From Pusillimonas sp. T7-7 (GTDB taxonomy: Bacteria; Pseudomonadota; Gammaproteobacteria; Burkholderiales; Burkholderiaceae_B), in the NCBI RefSeq assembly GCF_000209655.1, contig NC_015458.1:3534001-3598000 (forward strand): a DNA stretch of 64,000 bases, written 5' to 3'. This document shows, piece by piece, positions 10,397-17,809 of this stretch (position 1 is the first letter of the stretch; every line of letters begins with the position of its first letter). The notes below the pieces were generated by a model that was not told where the DNA came from, ran no database searches, and worked only from the letters and a program-made list of their open reading frames with translations. The translations under genes were made by a program, and so were the position numbers.

Positions 10397-10723
10397 TTAC
10401 AGGCTTTCTATGTAGAAGCCTTCACCCTTGACGTCGCCAGAGGTGAATGTTTTGAACTTTTCCACCCAGTCGCCGCCGGTCTTGGCATTTGCGTTGCTGG
10501 ACAAGGCGTCGAACGAGGCTTCGTCTTTCCAGACGGTAGCCAGGCCAAACATGGAAGGATCTTTTTTGGAGCGCATGAGACCGAAACCGATCAGGCCGGG
10601 AATATGGTCGCCAGGCTTGGATCCGTCGTTGGGAAGCAATGATTTTTCGAGCAGGGCGCGGGCCTCTTTTTCGTTGCCTGCCTTGATATTCGCGCGCGTT
10701 ATGGTTAGAAACATTTCAGCCAT
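10397..10723 (-). CDS. ABM-fold (antibiotic biosynthesis monooxygenase-like) protein
   Basis: Small protein of 108 residues with the pattern of a dimeric alpha/beta-barrel ABM domain: an N-terminal strand (MFLTITRANIKAG), an Arg/Glu-rich helix, then a GFGLMRSKKDP strand and ATVWKDEASFDAL. Family members include cofactor-less oxygenases, but many have no known activity, so the reaction is unknown. A GGAG element lies about 8–12 bases upstream of the ATG. It lies just ahead of the two leftward NRPS genes and probably shares their transcript, which suggests tailoring or a protective role in lipopeptide synthesis. That role is inferred from context only. Confidence 0.72.
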   Translation of the reverse strand: MAEMFLTITRANIKAGNEKEARALLEKSLLPNDGSKPGDHIPGLIGFGLMRSKKDPSMFGLATVWKDEASFDALSSNANAKTGGDWVEKFKTFTSGDVKGEGFYIESL

Positions 10724-10854
10724 AATAAGGTATCTCCGAGTATGAAAAGGGTGACTACGGGATTTGCAAACACCAAGCAGACATCTATTAATCGTTACAA
10801 AAAATATTGCTTGGAGGACATCGAGTGTATTCGTATCAGATTAAAATTACCATC

Positions 10855-10883
10855 ATTAGAATTAAATTAATTTTTTTTGTCAC
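10855..10883 (-). promoter_or_regulatory. Candidate sigma-70 promoter for the ABM–NRPS genes
   Basis: Read on the minus strand, GTGACA (10883–10878) and TCTAAT (10860–10855) are separated by exactly 17 bases. Each hexamer matches consensus at five of six positions. The spacer is an A8 tract followed by TTAATTTAAT. The 235-base gap here (10724–10958) is very AT-rich compared with its surroundings and holds no ORF. Transcription would start near 10848 and give a leader of about 125 bases before the ABM-fold gene. Confidence 0.45.
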
Positions 10884-10958
10884 ATATAAAACGAGCCTGT
10901 ATTTTGATGCCTGTTTTTATCATGCGCATTGGGCCGCAGCGTCGGATTTCCGGTTTGG

Positions 10959-11798
10959 CTAGAAGTTGAATGGCGGGAACAGCGTTCCGCGTATGGGGCC
11001 GCCCAGGCGCAGGCCGGCATTCAGCCCGGCACGATCAAGTGCGGCGATCATGTCTTGAGCATGAGGCGCCACAAAAGCCTCGTCAGTAACCCAGCGCGTT
11101 ACGAAGCGGCGTACAGGTTCGAAGGTTTGATTGCCTGGGGCGCCGTGCACGGTGCGGGCGTCGAACAGCACGCAATCGCCTGCTTCCATGTCCCATCCAA
11201 CAATATCGTAGGCATCGCGGTCGGACTCGATGTCGGGTACTTGGCCGAACAGGTTGGCATCGCCGCGGGTTTGATCGCCATGGAATTCCGAGTAGTAGGC
11301 GTCGGCGGCCGAGCGAGCCGCTGGATCTTCGAAGAAGGACTTGGGCATGAGGGTTTTGCCCCAAGCGTGCGAGCCTCGTACGAATTCGAGTGAGGCCTCG
11401 CGGGGAATGGCATCGAGGGCCACCCAAATGGAGCAGAAGGGGCCTTGAATGACGGTGTCGTGGTGCCAGGGGGTGCGTGCGGACGTGCCGGGTTCTTTGA
11501 CGAACCAGGTGTCTTGGGCCAAGCGTACCTGGCTGGATCCCAGGGCATGAAAGGCAATGCGAGCGGCCGGAGATTCCAGGCAGAACCGTTCAAGCTCCGG
11601 AATGTGCCGACGCGACCAGCAGTCGGACAGGAAAGCCCCGCTGCCATCGTCCAGTCGGCGGAAAAAGGGGCTGGGTTGGGCGATGTTTTTTTCTATGCCC
11701 AGCCGGGCCAGCTTGACCCATTCATCTGAAAATGCCTGGCGTATGCAGGCCACGCCGTCGCGGGCGTAGCGCTCTGTGAACTCGGGTTTGTCTTCCAT
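10959..11798 (-). CDS. Phytanoyl-CoA dioxygenase family Fe(II)/2-oxoglutarate oxygenase
   Basis: Protein of 279 residues of the PhyH family. The metal-binding facial triad is visible: His112-x-Asp114 in WHHDT and His218 in ARTVHGAP, followed by arginines (230–235) fit to hold 2-oxoglutarate. Such enzymes hydroxylate (rarely halogenate or desaturate) unactivated carbons. In an NRPS cluster the likely target is an amino-acid side chain on a carrier protein or the fatty acyl chain; the sequence does not say which. It is the first gene of the leftward arm, divergent from the thioesterase gene. A GGCGGA stretch precedes the ATG. Downstream, a 235-base AT-rich gap with its own candidate promoter separates it from the ABM-fold gene. 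Confidence 0.88.
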   Translation of the reverse strand: MEDKPEFTERYARDGVACIRQAFSDEWVKLARLGIEKNIAQPSPFFRRLDDGSGAFLSDCWSRRHIPELERFCLESPAARIAFHALGSSQVRLAQDTWFVKEPGTSARTPWHHDTVIQGPFCSIWVALDAIPREASLEFVRGSHAWGKTLMPKSFFEDPAARSAADAYYSEFHGDQTRGDANLFGQVPDIESDRDAYDIVGWDMEAGDCVLFDARTVHGAPGNQTFEPVRRFVTRWVTDEAFVAPHAQDMIAALDRAGLNAGLRLGGPIRGTLFPPFNF

Positions 11799-11978
11799 AA
11801 TCCGCCCATTTTCGTAAAATGTTACTTTATTGTTTCAATTATGTTGTGCTTAAGTGATGACGATAATTTATTCTAAATGAAATTATTTGTACCTGAAGAA
11901 TAAAAATATGAAAATACACACTCGGCTGCTAGAATGCTCAATCTCTATTGCTACAACTTGTAAGTTTAATGGGGTCGT
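11799..11978. promoter_or_regulatory. Divergent control region of the lipopeptide cluster
   Basis: This 180-base AT-rich stretch separates the divergent dioxygenase and thioesterase genes and must carry the promoters of both arms. Near its centre is an inverted repeat (11863–11886): ATAATTTATT, then CTA, then AATGAAATTAT, two 10-base arms that match except for one inserted G. A second small palindrome, TACAA-C-TTGTA, lies about 30 bases before the thioesterase ATG. A TAGAAT (-10-like) element lies about 45 bases before that ATG, but no good -35 was found. No regulator gene lies in the cluster. Confidence 0.5.
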
Positions 11979-12776
11979 ATGCCTTATGCGGTGGATAACA
12001 GCGAGAAATTGACTGCCAGGCAATGGCAATGGTTGTTGCGGGTACGCGGTGCTGTGCCCGGTCAGCCCACTTTCGTTTTTTTTCCGCATGCAGGGGCCAC
12101 ACCGTTGTCCGTAGGCCGTCTGGCCTCTCTCTTGCCTCGTGCCGCAGGAGTGATCGTAGCCGTTCTGCCGCGTGGCAGTGAGCTCGACGACGGCGTGCCA
12201 CTCTTACGTGTTACCGACGCCGCACAAGGTGTGGCACAAGGAATGATCACCTTGCTGGACGCAGACGCCGCCGGCTCGACCCGTCTGGTCTTGGTGGGCA
12301 ATAGCTATGGCGCTTTGCTGGCCTACGAAACAGCGTGGCGCCTGGTGCGAGCCGCAGTCTCTATCGAACGGCTCATCGTGTCGGGTTTTCGCTCCCCGAT
12401 ACTGCCCCTGGCCGATACCCCCCTTTACCGACTGCCTCTGGCGCAGTTGCGCTCCGAGTTAAGCGCGCGTTTTGGTGTTCCCCCCGATGCCGGACCGGCT
12501 GCCGTATGGGGTGGCGAACTTGCCGAGCAGGCGCTGCGCGCCGACTTGCAGGCTTGCGACACCTATCGTCACCAGCACGACGAGTCTTTGCCTATACCCA
12601 TAAGCGTCTTGCATCTGACTGGCGATGCCTCGGTATCCCTTGAAGATCTAAAAGCCTGGAAGGCGGTTAGCCGCTTTCCGGTATCTCTTACACCGTGTGA
12701 CGCCGGACATTTTCCCTGGGCGGGGCAGCCCGACGCCATGGTCCGGACGCTGCTTGAACTGGTGGCCGATGGATAA
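11979..12776 (+). CDS. Type II thioesterase
   Basis: Alpha/beta-hydrolase of 265 residues of the stand-alone (type II) thioesterase family found with NRPS and PKS clusters. It contains FFPHAGA, the nucleophile elbow GNSYG (Ser109), TGDAS (Asp216) and the catalytic His in DAGHF (His244). These enzymes clear mis-primed or stalled acyl groups from carrier domains. It is first in the rightward operon, 55 bases before the ABC exporter gene. A GGGG stretch lies a few bases upstream of the chosen ATG. The GNSYG elbow is a small change from the more common GHSMG. Confidence 0.9.
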   Translation: MPYAVDNSEKLTARQWQWLLRVRGAVPGQPTFVFFPHAGATPLSVGRLASLLPRAAGVIVAVLPRGSELDDGVPLLRVTDAAQGVAQGMITLLDADAAGSTRLVLVGNSYGALLAYETAWRLVRAAVSIERLIVSGFRSPILPLADTPLYRLPLAQLRSELSARFGVPPDAGPAAVWGGELAEQALRADLQACDTYRHQHDESLPIPISVLHLTGDASVSLEDLKAWKAVSRFPVSLTPCDAGHFPWAGQPDAMVRTLLELVADG

Positions 12777-12831
12777 ATAAGCCAGGACGTTCCTTGAGCA
12801 GTGCCAACAGACCTATACAACAGGATGGACC

Positions 12832-15642
12832 GTGTTCAAAAGACTAAAAGTATGGTTGCAGCAAAAGCTCAGGCCTTCTTCCAGCAGGCTTGAGCGTATA
12901 GAGAAGGACGCCTGCGCTTTGCTGGGCTTGCCTGCCGTTCTCCCCGCCGAGCAACTGGCCGCTAAAGTCAGGGCCGATACGCGTCCGGGTTCTGGCCGGG
13001 ATCCTGGGCTGGAACTCCTGCGCCGGCTGCTCGTCGAGCGTCTGGATTTCCCGGAACCCGCCTTGGGCCTGTACAGCGCCGGCTTATTGCATTTGCTGAC
13101 GCACAAAGCCGAAGAAGGGGTGCACATACGTCCCGACGAGACGAGCGATATCACGGAGCTGGTCTCCTGTCTTGAGCAGCCGACCTACAGCCCGGCCGAT
13201 GCCGCCCGCGCGGGCGCTTTTCTGCGGTTTTTGCTCGATACCTACGAAGTCGAAGGCACGCTTGCCTTTGCTCGCGCCATGCAGCCCGGCGTCGACCTTG
13301 ACGACGTTGCCCAGCAGGCAACCAACAAATCATTGCTTATGCTGTCTTTGCAATGGGGCGAATCCGTGTCGCGCGAACAGCCCGTCAAGGGTTTGTGGCC
13401 ATTTGTTGTCTGGACGGTAGGCTTGCTGCGACCCTATCGGGGTTTTTGTTCGTTGTTGGTCGTGGGCATACTGATACAAACGGCTTATGCCACACTCATG
13501 CCCATCTGGCTGAACGACTTGTTCGATGATGGCATCACCGCTCGCAACGCTACGGTCATATGGCATACGCTGGCTTACCTGGTCGGCGGGTTTCTGGTTA
13601 CGTCCGCGGCCGGCGTGGCCATAGACTTCAGTGTGTCGACCTTGGGGCCTAAAGCGTTGAACGATGTACGCACCAAGGTGTTCGACAAGCTGCTGGCCTT
13701 GTCTTCCCGGTCATTGAATCATTTCAAGAGCGGGGATCTCGTCTCGATGTTCTCGGCCGATATGCAGGTGATGGAAAATGCCATAGTCCGTGCCGTGCCG
13801 GGTATCGTGTCCAAGAGCTTTCTGATGCTGGGCTCCCTGATCACGGCAGTCATTCTTGACTGGCGCATGGCGGTGGCAACGATATCACTACTGGTCATTG
13901 CTTTCTGGCTGCCTCGCCAGGTTGGCCGCCTTGCCGTCCGGGCGGCTTATGCGCGCAAGGTCCAAGACGGCAAGCTGGCAGGCTTCATCAAAGAATCGGT
14001 TTTGCTGCTCCCGGTAATCCGCACCCTCGACATTGGCGCTCACAGGCGTGCGGAGTTCGACACGCATACCGATGAGGTCTACCTGGCCAGCCACAAACAG
14101 TACCTGATGGGCGAACTTACCGGGCGAGTCACGGTTTTTGCGGTCAGTGCGGCGCAGTTGGGCATCATAGGTCTGGGCGCCGTGCTTTCCTTGAACGGGA
14201 CTGTGTCGGGCGGGGTTGTTGTGGCCTATATCGGCCTGCTGCTGGCATTCGGCGGCTCAGCGGGCGCCATTGCCGGGCTGCTGCCGCCGGCCATACAGGC
14301 GGTGGGCAGCTGGCAGCGCATCAATACCGTGCTGGCTCAGCCCGACGATGTCTCGACCACGAACCCGGGCACTCCCTTTCAGGAGCCGCTGGGGCGTGTG
14401 GCCTTCGACAATGTGTCTTTCAGCTACAGCGGCGATCGAATCAATTTGCAGGGGGTGACGCTAGATGCGCCCGTGCCCAGACGCATTGCGCTGGTGGGGC
14501 CGTCGGGTTCCGGGAAAAGCACAGTCATCAATCTGCTGTCGCGCAATTACGATGTCATGAGCGGCAGCGTCATGCTGAACGATACCGACATACGCACTAT
14601 CGATAACCAGTCGCTGCGCGCCCTGATGGCGGTGGTCAATCAAGACACCACGCTATTCGAAGGTTCCATCGCCTACAACATCCGCATAGGCCGTATGGAT
14701 GCCTCCGACCAGGAAGTCGAACAGGCTGCGCGGGCGGCGGAAATTCATAGTTTCATCGTCTCGCTGCCCGGTGGCTACGAAACCAATGTGGGTGAGGGCG
14801 GCAAGCTGCTTTCAGGCGGGCAGCGCCAGCGTGTGGTCATCGCCCGCGCCTTGTTGCGCAATCCGCAAATACTGTTGCTTGATGAAGCCACATCGGCGCT
14901 CGACGCCGAAGCAGAAGCGGCGATCAACAGCACTTTGTCCAGGATCAGCGCCGACCGCAGCCTGTTTTCGGTAACCCATCGCCTGGCTTCTTGCCCCGAG
15001 ATGGACCTGATCTGCGTATTCAAGGATGGCAGCTTGGTCGAATATGGCCAGCACACTGACTTGCTCAGGCAAGGTGGCGTGTACGCGGGCATGTGGGAAA
15101 AGCAGGCCGATATCTCTATTGCAAACGAAGGCCAGAACGTCGACATCACTATCGAACGGCTGCGCAAAATTCCCCTGTTTGCCAGTGCGCCCCAACATGA
15201 TCTGGAACGACTGCGCAGCCTGTTGCGTGTTGAAGAGGTGGACGCAGACACCGCACTGATCAAAGAGGGTACAAGCAGCGGACGTTTCTACATCATCGCC
15301 CGCGGCAGCGTAGAAAGCTCAGTCAGACTGGACGATGGCACGGCCCTGGTCATGGAGGTCCTGGAAGTCGGCGACTTCTTTGGCGAATTCGCCTTGCTTG
15401 AAGACATTCCCAACCCCACTACCTGCCGCACCCGCCATCCTTGCCTGCTGCTGTCGCTGAGTCGTCAGGATCTTCGTCATATTGCTGACCTTGGCCGAAG
15501 CAGCGAGCAGCAGACTGAGCTTGAAAAAGAAATCGCGGCCACGCTGGATCGCCGCCTTGACGCCAAACTCGATGAATTGATGGGACGCCGACTTGCCTTG
15601 CGCAAGTCGGCAGCTGCCAAAGGAGCAAGTCCTCAAACCTGA
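12832..15642 (+). CDS. ABC exporter with C-terminal cyclic-nucleotide-binding-like domain
   Basis: ABC transporter half-molecule of 936 residues starting at GTG, with AGGA about nine bases upstream. The first 180 or so residues are a soluble extension of unknown function. An exporter-type membrane domain (roughly 190–480) follows, then an ATPase domain with Walker A GPSGSGKST (near 555), signature LSGGQRQR (near 660) and Walker B ILLLDEATSAL (near 680). The C-terminal part (about 775–890) resembles a cNMP-binding/Crp-type beta-roll (IPLFASAP, KEGTSSGRFYII, GDFFGEFALL). In cluster context it most likely exports the lipopeptide. The C-terminal sensor suggests gating by a small ligand or an autoinhibitory role; this is inference. 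It is followed after 19 bases by the acyl-AMP ligase gene. Confidence 0.88.
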   Translation: MFKRLKVWLQQKLRPSSSRLERIEKDACALLGLPAVLPAEQLAAKVRADTRPGSGRDPGLELLRRLLVERLDFPEPALGLYSAGLLHLLTHKAEEGVHIRPDETSDITELVSCLEQPTYSPADAARAGAFLRFLLDTYEVEGTLAFARAMQPGVDLDDVAQQATNKSLLMLSLQWGESVSREQPVKGLWPFVVWTVGLLRPYRGFCSLLVVGILIQTAYATLMPIWLNDLFDDGITARNATVIWHTLAYLVGGFLVTSAAGVAIDFSVSTLGPKALNDVRTKVFDKLLALSSRSLNHFKSGDLVSMFSADMQVMENAIVRAVPGIVSKSFLMLGSLITAVILDWRMAVATISLLVIAFWLPRQVGRLAVRAAYARKVQDGKLAGFIKESVLLLPVIRTLDIGAHRRAEFDTHTDEVYLASHKQYLMGELTGRVTVFAVSAAQLGIIGLGAVLSLNGTVSGGVVVAYIGLLLAFGGSAGAIAGLLPPAIQAVGSWQRINTVLAQPDDVSTTNPGTPFQEPLGRVAFDNVSFSYSGDRINLQGVTLDAPVPRRIALVGPSGSGKSTVINLLSRNYDVMSGSVMLNDTDIRTIDNQSLRALMAVVNQDTTLFEGSIAYNIRIGRMDASDQEVEQAARAAEIHSFIVSLPGGYETNVGEGGKLLSGGQRQRVVIARALLRNPQILLLDEATSALDAEAEAAINSTLSRISADRSLFSVTHRLASCPEMDLICVFKDGSLVEYGQHTDLLRQGGVYAGMWEKQADISIANEGQNVDITIERLRKIPLFASAPQHDLERLRSLLRVEEVDADTALIKEGTSSGRFYIIARGSVESSVRLDDGTALVMEVLEVGDFFGEFALLEDIPNPTTCRTRHPCLLLSLSRQDLRHIADLGRSSEQQTELEKEIAATLDRRLDAKLDELMGRRLALRKSAAAKGASPQT

Positions 15643-15647
15643 TAGCC

Positions 15648-15653
15648 AAGGAG
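15648..15653 (+). promoter_or_regulatory. Ribosome binding site fixing the FAAL start
   Basis: AAGGAG sits eight bases before the GTG at 15662. This strong site supports the GTG over the in-frame upstream ATG at 15593, which would overlap the ABC gene by 50 bases. Confidence 0.8.
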
Positions 15654-15661
15654 CTGCCACC

Positions 15662-17809
15662 GTGAATCCTCCAGCCCAGGCCATGGCCTCTGTGCTACTG
15701 CCTCATGTCTTGCAACAGCGTGCGGCCGATCCGGCCGATCGCTGGTCCTATGTCTTTCTAGACAGCCAGGGAGCCGAGCAATGCCGCTGGACGGCTGCTG
15801 CGTTGGCCGCTCGTACGCGCGCCATTGCTGCAAATATCGAGCGCATCAGCTCACCGGGCGAGCCCGTGCTGCTGGTGTACCAGGCGGGGCCGGAATTTCT
15901 GGCCGCCTTCATGGCCTGCTTGTCTACCGGCAGGTTGGCAACACCCATCAATCCGCCGCGGCGCAATCGCCTCATAGAGCGCCTGGTGGCCGTGGCCGTC
16001 GATTCGGCGGCACGGGTGGCGCTGACTAGCCAGGATCTGGTGAATGCAACCCACGAATGGCGGCAGTCCAGTACCGACTTGGGCGCACTGAGCTGGATAG
16101 CCACTGACAGTCTGCCTGATGAACCGGGTTTCAAGCCGGCCGATATCAGCCCGGATGACATCGCTTTCCTTCAATACACATCGGGCTCGACGGCGCTGCC
16201 CAAGGGTGTGCGTGTAAGCCATGGCAATCTGGTGCAAGACATGGAACGCATGCAAGCGGCCTGGGCCCTGGGGCCTGAGTCCACCATGGTCAGCTGGCTG
16301 CCTGCCTTCCATGACCTGGGTTTGATTTTTGGCCTGCTGCAGCCCTTGTACTCGGGCTGCGCCTCGGTGCAAATGGCACCCAACGCCTTTCTGCAGAAAC
16401 CTTTGTTATGGCTGTCGGCCTTGTCGCGCTACAGGGGTACGCATACGGCGGCGCCCAGCTTTGCCTACGACTTGTGCTGCCGACGCATTGCGCCCGAAGA
16501 TCGGTCCGAGCTGGACTTGTCCAGCCTTGTCATGACGATGAACGCCGCGGAGCCCATCAATCCGGCTGTCCTGGAACAATTCAGCACTGAGTTTCAACCT
16601 CATGGTTTCCAGCGCGCGGCCTTTGCACCTGCTTACGGCCTGGCTGAAAGCACGCTTGCGGTTACGGCCAATCCGACCGGGGCCGAACCGGTAATGCGCT
16701 GTTTCGATGTCGCCGTGCTGGAGCAGGGCCAGGTGCGCATGCTGGACGCACAGGCTGCCGGCGGCCGTGTGATGCCGGGCAGTGGACGGCCTCTGCCCGA
16801 TGTGCCTGTTGCTATTGTCGATCCGGAAACCTTCAGGCGTTGCCCGCCGCATGTGGTGGGCGAGATTTGGGTGGGTGGCCCCACGATAGCGCAGGGCTAC
16901 TGGCGCAGGCCCGACGAAACAGCCGCCACGTTTGCTGCGGTTATTGCCGACGAGGAAGACGCGGGCCCGTTCCTGCGGACCGGTGATCTGGGCGTGTTGC
17001 AAGACGGCGAGCTGTTCGTGACGGGACGCATCAAGGATCTCATTATTTTGGGCGGCGCCAACTTCTATCCGCATGATATTGAGCGCGTCGCGCAAGACGC
17101 CCATGAAGCCCTGCGCCGCGACAATGGCGCGGCGTTTGCCATCGCATCCGAGGCCGATGGTGGTCGTGAGCAAGTCGTTTTGGTGCAAGAACTTGAACGC
17201 TCGCGGCGAGGCGAGGCGCCCGAACCCATTATGCAGGCGATTGTTCAGGCGGTCTGGCAAAACCTGGAAGTGCCTTTGTCCCGTCTGGTGCTGGTGATGC
17301 CCGGTTCGGTGCTTCGGACGTCCAGTGGAAAAATCCAGAGACTGGCCAACAAACGCGCCTTTCTTGAGGGCGCGCTGCCCGTGATTGCCCAGTGGCAAGC
17401 CCTGACGGCACAGCCGGCGCTGTCGACTTCCAAGCCGCTGCAAGCCACCAGTCCCGATGCCGACGCCTTGAGCGGGTGGTTGATGGCCTGGCTGTCAGAC
17501 CGACTCAAACTGCCTGCCGCATCCATAGATGCCAGCCGTGGCTTTGCCGAGATGGGCCTGGACTCCCTGGGCTCCACAGAACTTGCCTTTGCCCTGGGCG
17601 AACACGCCGGGATGGAACTGCCGGAAACCATCGCCTACGACTATCCCACCATCAGCCGCTTGGTCGACCATATTGCGCCGGGCACGGCCCGTACTTCGTC
17701 GGCACAATCGGCGTCGGCGGGCACGATCAGGCCGGCCCATGACACCGTAACGCAGGGTGGCACGGATCTGGATGACTTGCTGGATGCCATTGAGCGGGGT
17801 GAGCCGTGA
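15662..17809 (+). CDS. Fatty acyl-AMP ligase with C-terminal acyl carrier protein
   Basis: Protein of 715 residues. Residues about 1–590 form a fatty acyl-AMP ligase (FAAL): YTSGSTALPKG near 172, SWLPAFHDLGLI, YGLAESTLAV, RTGDLG and IKDLIILGGANFYP. The latter motifs are typical of FAALs that pass acyl adenylates to a carrier protein rather than to CoA. Residues about 605–680 are an ACP with GLDSL (phosphopantetheine Ser635). Role: select a free fatty acid, adenylate it and load its own ACP as the starter unit. The stop overlaps the GTG of the PKS/NRPS gene (GTGA), so starter enzyme and first extender are translationally coupled. Chain-length choice cannot be read from the sequence. Confidence 0.92.
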   Translation: MNPPAQAMASVLLPHVLQQRAADPADRWSYVFLDSQGAEQCRWTAAALAARTRAIAANIERISSPGEPVLLVYQAGPEFLAAFMACLSTGRLATPINPPRRNRLIERLVAVAVDSAARVALTSQDLVNATHEWRQSSTDLGALSWIATDSLPDEPGFKPADISPDDIAFLQYTSGSTALPKGVRVSHGNLVQDMERMQAAWALGPESTMVSWLPAFHDLGLIFGLLQPLYSGCASVQMAPNAFLQKPLLWLSALSRYRGTHTAAPSFAYDLCCRRIAPEDRSELDLSSLVMTMNAAEPINPAVLEQFSTEFQPHGFQRAAFAPAYGLAESTLAVTANPTGAEPVMRCFDVAVLEQGQVRMLDAQAAGGRVMPGSGRPLPDVPVAIVDPETFRRCPPHVVGEIWVGGPTIAQGYWRRPDETAATFAAVIADEEDAGPFLRTGDLGVLQDGELFVTGRIKDLIILGGANFYPHDIERVAQDAHEALRRDNGAAFAIASEADGGREQVVLVQELERSRRGEAPEPIMQAIVQAVWQNLEVPLSRLVLVMPGSVLRTSSGKIQRLANKRAFLEGALPVIAQWQALTAQPALSTSKPLQATSPDADALSGWLMAWLSDRLKLPAASIDASRGFAEMGLDSLGSTELAFALGEHAGMELPETIAYDYPTISRLVDHIAPGTARTSSAQSASAGTIRPAHDTVTQGGTDLDDLLDAIERGEP

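Noticed and set aside
15593..15661. Upstream ATG start for the acyl-AMP ligase
   Set aside because: It overlaps the ABC gene by 50 bases. The AAGGAG eight bases before GTG 15662 is far better.
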